A DNA stretch of 64,000 bases, from NCBI RefSeq assembly GCF_003991905.1, contig NZ_RSCL01000020.1, positions 17,705-81,704 of the forward strand. Reading direction: 5' to 3'. The position numbers were made by a program, and so were the translations under genes. The notes beneath the pieces are model-generated. The model was not told the DNA's origin, ran no database searches, and was given only the letters and a program-made list of their open reading frames with translations. Below, in pieces: positions 25,780 to 35,466 of the stretch. The first letter of the stretch is position 1. Every line of letters starts with the position of its first letter. This DNA is from Dulcicalothrix desertica PCC 7102. GTDB lineage: Bacteria > Cyanobacteriota > Cyanobacteriia > Cyanobacteriales > Nostocaceae.

Positions 25780-28107
25780 ATGCAACCTCAACCGCATTGG
25801 AATTTAATCACAACCGAACAACCACCGCAGTGGTTCACCGAAGCAGTCAAACGCTACACACCAAATTCGAGCGGTAAATTTGCCGCAAGCTTATTATGGC
25901 AGCGAGGAATTAATCAAGTCGAACAACTAGAAGCATTTATTAACCCAAAAATATATAAGTCAGCAAGTGCATTTGAATTTGGACAAGAAATGCAGTTAGC
26001 CATAGCACGGTTAACTGGAGCGCGTGCCAACCGTGAAAAAGTCGCAATTTGGGGAGACTTCGATGCCGATGGTATTACATCAACAGCAGTATTATGGGAT
26101 GGGTTAGGACAATTTTTTACCCAGGACACCAAATTAATTTATTACATTCCCAATCGCATCACCGAATCGCATGGACTGAATATAAAAGGCATTGAAACGC
26201 TTATCAAACAAGGATGTAAGCTGATAGTTACTTGTGACACAGGTAGCACAAACATCCAAGAAATTGCTTACGCAAACAAGTATGGTGTAGATATCATAGT
26301 TACAGACCACCATACTTTACCAACCGAACGCCCAAACGTCACAGCAATAATTAACCCGCGTTATTTACCGTCATTACATCCGTTATATAATTTATCTGGA
26401 GTCGCAGTAGCTTATAAATTAGTCGAAGCACTATATACAGCTTTACCTAACATTGCACAGCAACCACTCGAAGATTTACTAGATTTAGTCGCAGTTGGAC
26501 TGATTGCTGACTTAGTACAACTTAGCGGAGACTGTCGTTATTTAGCGCAGCGAGGAATTCAGCGTTTACAAACCGATTTTCAACAACCACCCGCACAACG
26601 TCGGCGCCCAGGAGTAGGTAGACTATTAGAACTGTGTCAAAAAAGTGGCGATAGACCAACAGATATATCCTTTGGTTTGGGACCACGCATCAACGCAGTT
26701 AGTCGTATTCAAGGTGACGCGAGGTTTTGCGTAGAATTACTAACAAGTCGCGACCAAACGCGCGTCAGCCAACTTGCAGAAGAAACCGAACTAGCAAACG
26801 CGCGTCGTAAATCTCTCCAAAAAGATATTACACAACAAGTCAATCAAAAGCTTTCTCAAACAGATTTATCGACAACAAACGTTATAGTTCTTTCAGACCC
26901 ACAGTGGTCAGCAGGAGTATTAGGACTCGTAGCGGGGCAAGTAGCACAAGAAACAGGGCGCCCAACTATTCTACTAAGTACAGAACATTCTCCTAGCAAC
27001 CTTGCCCGTGGTTCTGCACGTTCGATAAATTCCGTAGACTTATATCAACTCGTTAAAGACCAAGCACACCTATTACATAAATTCGGTGGACATCCATTTG
27101 CTGCCGGGTTAAGTTTACCTGTAGAAAATATTCCCTTATTTAGCGAAGCCATAAATCAGCAACTACGACAAACCATAGGTACCGCAATATTGGCGCCAAC
27201 AATACAAGCTGATATAAAAGTTCAAGTAGCAGACTTAAGCAAAGAATTATTTTTAGAGTTTAAACTACTAGAACCCTGCGGAATGGGCAACCCAGTTCCC
27301 AAACTGTTGATTCAAAATTGCTGGTTTAAAAACGCTTGGCATCGTAACCAGCAAGACACGCAAGGTAAAAAAATACAATATATTAAAACTGAGTTTGATA
27401 TTCTCGATAACTCCACAGTCAACCCATTCCCAGGTATATGGTGGGGACACTATAAAGAAGAACTACCTGAAGGTAAATGCGATTGTATTGCCGAACTCGA
27501 CTACAACAGCTTTAAAAAACGCTACGAAATTCGTCTCATCGCAGTACGCCCTAGTACTAATTCACTACCAAATACTCAAAAAATCTCTAATCCTATATTA
27601 GACTGGCGCCATTCTTTAAAAAACTCAGCACTCAGCACTCAGCACTCTACACTCTTACTAGAAGAATGTCCTGCTTCTTGGGATGAAATCCGCGCATGGA
27701 TTAAAAAGTCATACCATGTTAATCAACCTTTAGCACTCGCTTGGTCAAAACCACATTGGGAACCACCACAAGAAGTTTGGTATAAATTAGCCGGACTAGC
27801 TAAGTACCTTGCACGCACTCAACAACCAGTTACACGCATACAAGTACGAGATAAACTTGGTATTGGAGACCAACCCTTACATTTAGGGTTAAAAGCTTTA
27901 CGAAATTTAGGTATCAAAAGTACTTTCAGTGACCGTAATTTAATATTTGTCGAGAGTTCTAAGCCTCAATCAAATTTATCATCAGCACAATCTGCACTCG
28001 AACAATTTTTAGCCGCAGTTCAAGAAGAACAGTTTCAACGCGCGTATTTTGCTGAAGTTCCACTTTCTGCGGTAAATGCAATGGCAGGAAGAATTTTTGA
28101 TTCATGA
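25780..28107 (+). CDS. recJ: Single-stranded-DNA exonuclease RecJ
   Basis: A protein of about 775 residues that degrades single-stranded DNA 5' to 3' in recombination and mismatch repair. The DHH-family metal motifs are seen: WGDFDADG, CDTGS, the DHH of TDHHTLP, and NPRY, with a DHHA1 domain (KFGGHPFAAG, about residue 450). A C-terminal cyanobacterial extension of about 200 residues follows. The ATG at 25780 is chosen because the frame's first ATG lies inside the dispersed palindrome; no clear ribosome site is seen for either. At 27623-27654 (about residues 614-626) a run of the heptamer cactcag sits in frame, giving [10 protein letters not shown] in a linker region. Confidence 0.9.
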   Translation: MQPQPHWNLITTEQPPQWFTEAVKRYTPNSSGKFAASLLWQRGINQVEQLEAFINPKIYKSASAFEFGQEMQLAIARLTGARANREKVAIWGDFDADGITSTAVLWDGLGQFFTQDTKLIYYIPNRITESHGLNIKGIETLIKQGCKLIVTCDTGSTNIQEIAYANKYGVDIIVTDHHTLPTERPNVTAIINPRYLPSLHPLYNLSGVAVAYKLVEALYTALPNIAQQPLEDLLDLVAVGLIADLVQLSGDCRYLAQRGIQRLQTDFQQPPAQRRRPGVGRLLELCQKSGDRPTDISFGLGPRINAVSRIQGDARFCVELLTSRDQTRVSQLAEETELANARRKSLQKDITQQVNQKLSQTDLSTTNVIVLSDPQWSAGVLGLVAGQVAQETGRPTILLSTEHSPSNLARGSARSINSVDLYQLVKDQAHLLHKFGGHPFAAGLSLPVENIPLFSEAINQQLRQTIGTAILAPTIQADIKVQVADLSKELFLEFKLLEPCGMGNPVPKLLIQNCWFKNAWHRNQQDTQGKKIQYIKTEFDILDNSTVNPFPGIWWGHYKEELPEGKCDCIAELDYNSFKKRYEIRLIAVRPSTNSLPNTQKISNPILDWRHSLKNSALSTQHSTLLLEECPASWDEIRAWIKKSYHVNQPLALAWSKPHWEPPQEVWYKLAGLAKYLARTQQPVTRIQVRDKLGIGDQPLHLGLKALRNLGIKSTFSDRNLIFVESSKPQSNLSSAQSALEQFLAAVQEEQFQRAYFAEVPLSAVNAMAGRIFDS
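27623..27654. repeat. Heptamer STRR (CACTCAG)n inside the recJ coding sequence
   Basis: About four cactcag units (27624-27647) lie in frame in the C-terminal extension of RecJ. The same heptamers form extragenic inverted pairs at 38175-38276 and an in-frame insertion in narB at 60591-60655. Confidence 0.85.
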
Positions 28108-28192
28108 TTCAGCCTTTAGGTGTTCACCTTAATAAAAAATTAAGATTATGATGTACGATAGCTTACTCTGAGTTTCAGAGCATATTTTAGTG

Positions 28193-31100
28193 ATGAAAAG
28201 TGACGAAGTAGAATTTCTGAATGGCGGTGGCGAGATGGGGGAGCGGATACGCTCATTTAATTGGGCAGCCACTCCGCTTGGTGACGTTAAAAACTTTCCT
28301 CAAAGCTTGCGGAGTGCCATCAGTATTTTGCTGCCTTCTAAATCGCAGATTGGGCTGTTCTGGGGTCAAGACTTTATTAAGTTATATAACGATGCTTTTA
28401 GTTCGGTGTTAGGTGTCAAGCATCCTTATGTATTGGGAACACCCGCGCGCTCATGCTGGAGCGAGATTTGGGAAACTTTAGAACCTTTGTTAAACGGTGT
28501 CGTCGAAACAGGTGAAGCGTTTTGGGCACAAGATTATTTATTTTTAATCGACCGTAGTGGCTATATTGAGGAAACTTATTTTGATATTTCTTACGACCCT
28601 GTACGTGATGAAAGCGGTGGTGTAGGCGGTGTTTTCTGTATAGTGAGAGAAAATACTGGGCGGGTATTAGGTGACCGACGGTTGGAAACTTTACGTGATT
28701 TAGCAATTCAAACAGCACAAACTAATACAGCCGAGGCTGCGTGTGAGCAAGCAGCAGTTGTGTTGAGCCAAAATCCATTTGATATTAGTTTTGCACTACT
28801 TTATTCATTAGATGCAGACGGTATCGCGCGGCGAGTTGGTGTAACTGGCATAGAACCAGATTTGCAATGCAGCCCATCTATAATAAACGTTGATGATGCA
28901 GTATGGATGCAGTGGTCACTAGCCCAAGCGCTTAGTACTGGGCAACCACAAATTGTCACAGATTTGCAAACGCCTAAAGATGATGCAATTCCAAATGTAG
29001 TATTAGGTAACGCAACGAGTCGTTGTAATACTGCAATGGTATTACCGTTAACGCGCGCTTCAGAACAGCGTCCGTTTGGATTTTTAATTACTGGCATTAG
29101 TCCCTTCCGAAAGCTTGATGCTGCTTATAAAGACTTTTTGGAACTAGTAGCAAGTAGCATTACAACAGCAATAATTAACGCGCGCTCAAAAGAAGAAGAA
29201 CGTCAAAGAGCCGAGGCACTTGCAGAACTAGACCGTGCGAAAACCAATTTTTTTAGCAATATTAGTCATGAATTTCGCACTCCCCTGACTTTAATATTAG
29301 GACCGTTAGCACAAACTCTGGCTACAGCACCCGAACTTGGAAACGAACATCGTCAACAATTAGAAACTGTACAGCGCAATGGGCAGCGTTTACTAAAGCT
29401 TGTAAATACATTATTAGACTTTTCACGCATTGAAGCCAAGCGCGTTCAAATGAATTATGAACCAACAGATGTAGCATCCCTTACTGCTGAACTTGCTAGC
29501 TTGTTTCGCTCGACAATTGAGTATGCAGGAATACGATTAATTGTCAACTGTCCGACTTTACCAGAACCTGTATATGTAGACCGGGACTCATGGGAAAAAA
29601 TAGTCTTAAATTTGCTCTCCAACGCTTTCAAATTTACATTCTCTGGAGAAATTGAAGTTTCGCTCTTGTGGGCGCCTACACAAGTTGAGTTAAAAGTACG
29701 TGATACCGGAATTGGCATTAAAGAGTCAGAATTATCACGCTTGTTTGAAAAATTCTATCGTGTGCAAGGGGCAAAAGGACGCAATACCGAAGGCTCAGGG
29801 ATTGGATTATCATTAGTTCAAGAGTTAGTACATTTGCATGGTGGAACAATTGACGTTAGTAGTGTGGAGTGTAAAGGAACTTGTTTTACTGTCTCAATTC
29901 CTACAAGTAATGCTCACATAAGCGAAAATCAAATTAAAACAAGTACAGCTAACTCTACCACCAATGCTAGCTCTTATGTAAAAGAAGCACTGCGCTGGCT
30001 ACCAACTAAAGAAGAAAGTAATCAACATCTAGTTTCGTCAGTTTCAAATATTCCGAGAATTTTGCTTGCGGATGATAACGCTGATATGCGCGCGTATATC
30101 CAACGACTTTTAGAACCTGAATATGAAGTTGAAACAGTAACTGATGGAAATGCGGCATTCTTAGCGGCGTTAAAATACCCACCAGATTTGGTACTTACCG
30201 ATGTAATGATGCCAAATTTGGATGGTTTTGGGTTACTTAAAGCGCTGCGACACAATCCGACAACCCGTGAAATTCCGATTATTCTCTTATCGGCAAGAGC
30301 TGGGGAAGAGTCTCGAATTGAGGGATTAAATGCAGGCGCCGATGATTATTTAGTAAAACCTTTTTCTGCACGCGAACTATTAGCAAGAGTCAAAGCTAAT
30401 TTAGAATTGGGACAACTTCGGCTTGAAGGGCGGCGAATTAGCGAAGCACGCATGTTGTTAGCGTTAGAGTCTGCTGAGTTAGGCACTTGGGATTATTATC
30501 CAATAACAGGCGTTCTAAATTGGGACGAGCGTTGTAAAGCAATGTTTGGTTTGGCGCCAGATGCTCTTGTAAATTACGACATATTCTTAGCTGGTTTGCA
30601 TCCAGAAGACCGGGAGCGTACTGACAAAATAGTACAACAAGCGATGAATCCCAACGGTAACGGTAAATATGATATTGAGTATCGTACTATTGGCATTCAA
30701 GATGACATTGAACGGTGGATAGCAGCAAAAGGGCAAGCCTACTTTAATCGTGAGGGAGAAGTAGTAAGATTTGTGGGAACGGTTCTTGATATTACCCAGA
30801 AAAAGCAAGCAGAAGTCGAGCGTGAACAGTTATTGAAGAGCGAACAAGCTGCACGCGAACAAGCCGAAGCCGCAAATCGAGTCAAAGATGAATTTTTAGC
30901 AGTATTATCTCATGAACTCAGAACACCACTCAACCCAATTTTGGGATGGCTGAGATTACTACAAACCAAAAAATTAGACTCCGCTAAAACTACTGAAGCC
31001 CTTGCAACTATCGAACGTAACGCAAAATTGCAATTAAGATTAGTTGAAGACTTGCTAGATATTTCTCGCATTATGCGTGGGAAATTATCCATGACTGTGG

Positions 31101-31561
31101 CGCCAACAAATTTAAAATCGATAATTATTAGTGCAACAGAAACAGTAAAGCTAGCAGCAGAAGCCAAACAAATTCAACTAGTATTACACCTTAATTCTAT
31201 TGAATCAGTTTCAGGTGATGCAGCCCGTTTACAACAAATCGTCTGGAACCTGCTTACAAACGCCATAAAATTTACACCGAATGGTGGAAAAGTTACTGTC
31301 ACCTTACGCACCATTGGTAATTATGCCCAAATTCAAATTATTGATACAGGTAAGGGAATAAAACCAGACTTTTTGCCGTATATGTTTGAATATTTTCGCC
31401 AAGAAGACAGTTCCACTACTCGTAATTTTGGCGGGTTAGGACTTGGGTTAGCAATTGTGCGTCAATTAGTAGAACTGCATGGGGGAATAATTTGGGCAGA
31501 AAGTCCCGGAGAAAATCAAGGCGCCACCTTTACAGTGAAATTACCAATAGTAAAAAATTAA
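28193..31561 (+). CDS. Hybrid histidine kinase with two kinase modules and an internal receiver
   Basis: A 1,122-residue soluble sensor. Order: PAS-like N-terminal domain (about 1-165), GAF (about 170-335), HisKA with His about 359 (NISHEFRTPLT) and HATPase (about 470-580: N box NLLSNAFKFT, DTGIGI, GSGIGLSL), receiver (about 620-740; LLADDNADMR, phospho-acceptor Asp about 670 in TDVMMP, Lys in VKPF), PAS with PAC (about 755-875), and a second HisKA with His about 907 (LSHELRTPLN) plus HATPase (NLLTNAIKFT, DTGKGI, GLGLGLAI). There is no membrane segment. It resembles PAS/GAF photoreceptor-like or redox sensors, but a bilin cysteine is not obvious. ATG 28193 is preferred to the GTG one codon earlier. 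The gene is alone; its partner regulator is unknown. Confidence 0.92.
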   Translation: MKSDEVEFLNGGGEMGERIRSFNWAATPLGDVKNFPQSLRSAISILLPSKSQIGLFWGQDFIKLYNDAFSSVLGVKHPYVLGTPARSCWSEIWETLEPLLNGVVETGEAFWAQDYLFLIDRSGYIEETYFDISYDPVRDESGGVGGVFCIVRENTGRVLGDRRLETLRDLAIQTAQTNTAEAACEQAAVVLSQNPFDISFALLYSLDADGIARRVGVTGIEPDLQCSPSIINVDDAVWMQWSLAQALSTGQPQIVTDLQTPKDDAIPNVVLGNATSRCNTAMVLPLTRASEQRPFGFLITGISPFRKLDAAYKDFLELVASSITTAIINARSKEEERQRAEALAELDRAKTNFFSNISHEFRTPLTLILGPLAQTLATAPELGNEHRQQLETVQRNGQRLLKLVNTLLDFSRIEAKRVQMNYEPTDVASLTAELASLFRSTIEYAGIRLIVNCPTLPEPVYVDRDSWEKIVLNLLSNAFKFTFSGEIEVSLLWAPTQVELKVRDTGIGIKESELSRLFEKFYRVQGAKGRNTEGSGIGLSLVQELVHLHGGTIDVSSVECKGTCFTVSIPTSNAHISENQIKTSTANSTTNASSYVKEALRWLPTKEESNQHLVSSVSNIPRILLADDNADMRAYIQRLLEPEYEVETVTDGNAAFLAALKYPPDLVLTDVMMPNLDGFGLLKALRHNPTTREIPIILLSARAGEESRIEGLNAGADDYLVKPFSARELLARVKANLELGQLRLEGRRISEARMLLALESAELGTWDYYPITGVLNWDERCKAMFGLAPDALVNYDIFLAGLHPEDRERTDKIVQQAMNPNGNGKYDIEYRTIGIQDDIERWIAAKGQAYFNREGEVVRFVGTVLDITQKKQAEVEREQLLKSEQAAREQAEAANRVKDEFLAVLSHELRTPLNPILGWLRLLQTKKLDSAKTTEALATIERNAKLQLRLVEDLLDISRIMRGKLSMTVAPTNLKSIIISATETVKLAAEAKQIQLVLHLNSIESVSGDAARLQQIVWNLLTNAIKFTPNGGKVTVTLRTIGNYAQIQIIDTGKGIKPDFLPYMFEYFRQEDSSTTRNFGGLGLGLAIVRQLVELHGGIIWAESPGENQGATFTVKLPIVKN

Positions 31562-31701
31562 ATTTTACTGAATACTTCATATCATTAAAACATAATTTCT
31601 AGTCTCTGTGGTCAAAAAACATGACTAAAGTCATGGTAACAAAATGACTTTTGCCACAATTTTTCAATAACACTAGTTATGTATAGTGAGTAGTGTAAAC
31701 T

Positions 31702-32475
31702 TTACTTTTGCTCGTCTATACTCTCAATACCCACTTCTCGTTCGCATTTATAGCCAGTTTGGCGCCAAGCGTCTAAATTTACATCTTTAAGATTTATTAC
31801 ATTTGCACATTGTGGATGTTGAAAATGGCTCCATAGTGCCCAAGCAAAGCTGCGAATAATATCTAACGCAGTTTTGAAGGGTGATTCTTGGTTTCCGGGA
31901 ACACCTTGCTCTTGCACAACGTCAAACTCTACCCAGATGCCATGCGCTCCAAAAATAATTTGTGCCATCCATTTGGCCCGGGGTAAATGACTGTGCGAGG
32001 TAATCAACTTGATTTTACGAGCCTTCCAACTCTCCAAAATAGGCAAACTGTAAAAAAAATTATCAAAAGTTGAATTTGCACACTTTTCTAGCCAAATATT
32101 ACTCAAAATGGCTCGTTTGCGCTTAAAAATCGACAAAATACATGGTTCTTGCGAGCCTTGCGAGATGAGAACCGGAATTTTAGCGTTTTTAGATGCAAAA
32201 TCTGCGGCATAGACTTCGCGTGCAATGCTTCCACCTAACACAAAAGTGGCACTAACTGGCTTGGAAGATGAATTAATTAAGGTTATAGTGTTAAAAACCA
32301 GCCAAATACAAAGGAGTAAGCATAAACTTAGCTTAAGTTTTTGTAAAAATTGCCACCTCAACAACCGAGGTCTACGGTTTGTGCGGGTGGATAATGTGTA
32401 ACTTTTTGTTTTATTGTTTATCATAGAATTTAATGGAGTAATCTTTCTAAAAATTCCCACATTTAAAAGATTCAA
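31702..32475 (-). CDS. YdcF/SanA-like DUF218 membrane protein
   Basis: A 257-residue protein with one membrane anchor (about residues 45-66, LKLSLCLLLCIWLVFNTI) and an extracytoplasmic DUF218 domain (FVLGGSIAREVYAADFASK, ISQGSQEPC, STFDNFFYSLPILESW, LITSHSHLPRAKWMAQIIF). Such proteins are implicated in envelope or peptidoglycan-precursor metabolism, without a proven reaction. The first ATG (32475) could be replaced by an ATG at 32424, which keeps the basic region before the anchor. The family's catalytic-looking S-x-N-T motif is present as NSTFDN. Confidence 0.75.
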   Translation of the reverse strand: MNLLNVGIFRKITPLNSMINNKTKSYTLSTRTNRRPRLLRWQFLQKLKLSLCLLLCIWLVFNTITLINSSSKPVSATFVLGGSIAREVYAADFASKNAKIPVLISQGSQEPCILSIFKRKRAILSNIWLEKCANSTFDNFFYSLPILESWKARKIKLITSHSHLPRAKWMAQIIFGAHGIWVEFDVVQEQGVPGNQESPFKTALDIIRSFAWALWSHFQHPQCANVINLKDVNLDAWRQTGYKCEREVGIESIDEQK

Positions 32476-32728
32476 GTGCTATCTTAGTAGACACAAGATT
32501 AGGTGCTTGGTACGTATATAAGGGTGTCATTTGATTCTAAGTTGCGTAGGGAGAGAATCGGCTCTATTAAGAAAGAATGTAGCAACAGTTACATCTGTTT
32601 TCCAAAATAAATTTCCGGTTAAATTTTCTTTCTTTGAGGAAGCAGAAACAGTATAAAGACTTTAATCGCTTCTTTAAAAAGCTAATTGCTAAACTGTCAA
32701 CAACACATAATTATTTCAGCTAATATAC

Positions 32729-34075
32729 ATGAACCAATCTGCGAAACGTTACTCGCCGCTGCAAGTCGCTTTGATTGGTGGAGCAATTGCCTCCACAGCT
32801 ATGCTTTCTGTGTTTGGTCCGGCATGGTGTCGGTCGGTCAAAGCTGCGCTACAAGATAGTCCAAAAGCGATTGTTGACCAAGTATGGCAGCTAGTAAACC
32901 GTGAATATGTAGATGGCAAATTTAATCAACAAAATTGGGTAGCTATTCGCCAAGAATTGTTGAGCAAAAACTACTCTTCGCGTGACGAAGCATATGTTGC
33001 CATTCGCGGTGCTTTACAGAAGTTAAATGACCCCTACACTCGATTCTTGGATCCAAAGCAATATGAAGCCCTGACTAGTCAGACTTCGGGTGAAGTATCT
33101 GGGATTGGTATCCGGATGGAGGTTAATAGTAAAACTAAGCGCTTGACGGTAGTTGAAGCCATCGAAAACTCACCAGCTTTGAGGGCAGGTGTTAAACCTG
33201 GTGACCAAATTGTCGCAATTGACGGCAAACTGACGCAAAACATGAAGGTTGACGATGCCTCGAAGTTGATTCGTGGTAAAGCTGGAACACCAGTCACCTT
33301 AAGATTATTACGTGACGGCAAAAGCGATTTTAATTTAAATTTAACACGAGCTACTATCGAAGTTCCAACTGTTCGCTACGCTTTACGTAATGAAGGTACT
33401 AAGCGTGTTGGTTATATTCGTCTACGTGAATTTAGTGCCCATGCTGGCGACCAAATGCGAAAAGCTATTCGTGACCTTAACACAAAAGGCGCCGATAGTT
33501 ACGTATTAGATTTACGTGGCAACCCAGGTGGTTTACTACAAGCGAGTATTGAAATCGCGCGCATGTGGATGGACAATGGTTCAATTGTTCGCACGGTAGA
33601 CCGTGAAGGTGTAAGTGACGAAACCTTTAAAGCCAACCGTACAGCATTGACAAATTTACCTCTTGCTGTATTAATCGATGGGAATTCTGCCAGTGCTAGT
33701 GAAATTCTTACAGGCGCCCTTAAAGATAATAAGCGTGCGGTTGTAATTGGTTCTCAAAGTTTCGGTAAAGCTCTTGTACAATCTGTACACGAATTAGCAG
33801 ATGGTTCAGGTGTCGCAATTACAATTGCCCACTACTACACACCACAAGGAACCGATATTAACCACAAAGGTATTACCCCAGATGTCAAAATTGACCTGAG
33901 TGAGTCACAGCAGCGCTACCTAGCATCAAATCCAGATTTATTAGGTACACAAAATGACCCTCAGTACGCTCGCGCGTTATCAGTACTAACCAGCAATAAC
34001 TTTGCAAAACCATCTCCACCAAATCAAACTTCACAAAGACCCGTCAACGGACGTGCAGTTGATTTGAAACTGTAA
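32729..34075 (+). CDS. Carboxyl-terminal processing protease (S41 family)
   Basis: A 448-residue secreted or lumenal serine protease. A signal-type N-terminus (ALIGGAIASTAMLSVFG) is followed by an N-terminal helical part, a PDZ domain (about 105-190: GIGIRMEV, SPALRAGVKPGDQIVAIDG) and the protease core with the Ser/Lys dyad: Ser about 322 in GNSASASEIL and Lys about 347 in SFGKALVQS. Cyanobacterial CtpA matures the photosystem II D1 protein. Close paralogues CtpB and CtpC also exist, so I do not fix the symbol. The C-terminal 40 residues are low-complexity. It is followed by a dispersed palindrome. Confidence 0.93.
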   Translation: MNQSAKRYSPLQVALIGGAIASTAMLSVFGPAWCRSVKAALQDSPKAIVDQVWQLVNREYVDGKFNQQNWVAIRQELLSKNYSSRDEAYVAIRGALQKLNDPYTRFLDPKQYEALTSQTSGEVSGIGIRMEVNSKTKRLTVVEAIENSPALRAGVKPGDQIVAIDGKLTQNMKVDDASKLIRGKAGTPVTLRLLRDGKSDFNLNLTRATIEVPTVRYALRNEGTKRVGYIRLREFSAHAGDQMRKAIRDLNTKGADSYVLDLRGNPGGLLQASIEIARMWMDNGSIVRTVDREGVSDETFKANRTALTNLPLAVLIDGNSASASEILTGALKDNKRAVVIGSQSFGKALVQSVHELADGSGVAITIAHYYTPQGTDINHKGITPDVKIDLSESQQRYLASNPDLLGTQNDPQYARALSVLTSNNFAKPSPPNQTSQRPVNGRAVDLKL

Positions 34076-34080
34076 ACAAT

Positions 34081-34108
34081 GTAGAGACGTTACATGTAAC
34101 GTCTCTAC
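34081..34108. repeat. GTAGAGACGTTACATGTAACGTCTCTAC palindrome
   Basis: A perfect 28-bp palindrome immediately after the protease gene. It likely forms the 3' hairpin of its mRNA. Confidence 0.85.
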
Positions 34109-34198
34109 AAACAAAAATATCAATTTAGGATTTTGGATTGGGAATACTATGGACGTAAGTAGTAAGTAGTAAATCCCATTATTCAAAATCCTTATTTT

Positions 34199-35173
34199 AT
34201 GACTACAAAATCAAACGATACATTAAACAACAAACACATAAATTATTTGCCCAAAGTTTCTGTAGTTGTTCCAGTGTATAATGGTGAAGAAGATTTACGC
34301 GAGCTAATACCTTGCTTACTGGCACAAACTTATCCATCAGAACTCGTAGAATATTTACTTGTAGACAATAACAGCAGCGACAATACCCTAAAATGTCTAC
34401 AAACAGCGGCAGAACAGTGTCCGATTACAATACATCCATTCAGCGAAAATAAAATACAAAGCTCTTACGCAGCTAGAAATACAGGAATTCGTGCAGCAAC
34501 TGGAGAAATAGTTGCTTTTACAGATGCTGACTGTCGTCCACAACCGCAATGGTTAGAGTTATTAGTACAACCATTCGTTAATCTTGATGTTGCCATAGTA
34601 GCGGGTGAAGTTGCTGCACTCCCTGGCAAGACATTATTAGAAAGATTCGCCGACCGTCAAGAGACATTATCACAGAAACATACTTTAGCACATAAGTTTC
34701 GTCCTTACGGTCAAACGGCTAATTTAGCGATTCGACGTATTGCGCTACAAAAAGTCGGATTATTCCGTCCTTATTTAACGACAGGGGGTGATGCCGATAT
34801 TTGCTGGCGAATTCAACAAGAGTATATTGGTAAATTAGAATTTGCGCCTCTTGCTATCGTTCAACACCGTCATCGTACTACTTTAAAAGAACTTGCCTCG
34901 CAATGGCGCCGTTATGGACGTTCTAATCGCTACCTGCACGAATTGTACGGTATTGATTTAATGCGGGCAATAACGCTCTCTGAATGTGGCTACGGTTTGG
35001 TTCGTTGGATTGTTAAAGAAGTGCCCAAACTTAGTTTAAAAGCTGCTTTAGGTAAAGGAAGTGTGATTGATATATTAAGTACTCCTATTGGATTATTTAC
35101 TGCTAGAGCGCGCTATTACGGTCAAATGTCAGCGACTATGCCAGAAAAGGCCTCTGATATTGATTGGTTGTAA
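34199..35173 (+). CDS. Family 2 glycosyltransferase
   Basis: A 324-residue GT-A-fold enzyme: VSVVVPVYNGEEDLRELIPCLLAQ, LVDNNSSDNT, AARNTGIRAATGEIVAFTDADCRP (acidic D-A-D), and the acceptor-site words FLTTGGDADICWRIQQ-like. It likely transfers a sugar from a nucleotide donor to a surface glycan. There is no transmembrane region apart from a weak hydrophobic C-terminal patch. It stands alone in a repeat-rich region. Confidence 0.88.
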   Translation: MTTKSNDTLNNKHINYLPKVSVVVPVYNGEEDLRELIPCLLAQTYPSELVEYLLVDNNSSDNTLKCLQTAAEQCPITIHPFSENKIQSSYAARNTGIRAATGEIVAFTDADCRPQPQWLELLVQPFVNLDVAIVAGEVAALPGKTLLERFADRQETLSQKHTLAHKFRPYGQTANLAIRRIALQKVGLFRPYLTTGGDADICWRIQQEYIGKLEFAPLAIVQHRHRTTLKELASQWRRYGRSNRYLHELYGIDLMRAITLSECGYGLVRWIVKEVPKLSLKAALGKGSVIDILSTPIGLFTARARYYGQMSATMPEKASDIDWL

Positions 35174-35174
35174 T

Positions 35175-35396
35175 AAAGAAACCGGGTTTCTATATGAAAT
35201 CCTTGTTTCTATTGCAAGATACCGATAAAGAAACCGGGTTTCTAGCGCGAAATCTCTGTTTTGATTACAAGCTTGACAAAGAAACCGGGTTTCTATATGA
35301 AATCCTTGTTTCTATTGCAAGATACCGATAAAGAAACCGGGTTTCTAGCGTGAAATCTCTGTTTTGATTACAAGCTTGACAAAGAAACCCGGTTTC
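35175..35396. repeat. Two exact-length tandem copies of a 103-bp unit built on GAAACCGGGTTTC palindromes
   Basis: Sub-units of 52, 51, 52 and 51 bp begin at 35175, 35227, 35278 and 35330, each starting AAAGAAACCGGGTTTCTA; a fifth palindrome starts at 35381. Units one and three, and two and four, are nearly identical (one g/t change), so a 103-bp block has been duplicated. It fills the gap between a glycosyltransferase and a response regulator. Confidence 0.9.
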
Positions 35397-35466
35397 TATT
35401 GCGTTTCTGCACTGGCGCCATCAAATCGCGTTAAATTTAAGAAAAGTATGGGACAAGGATGAGTCA

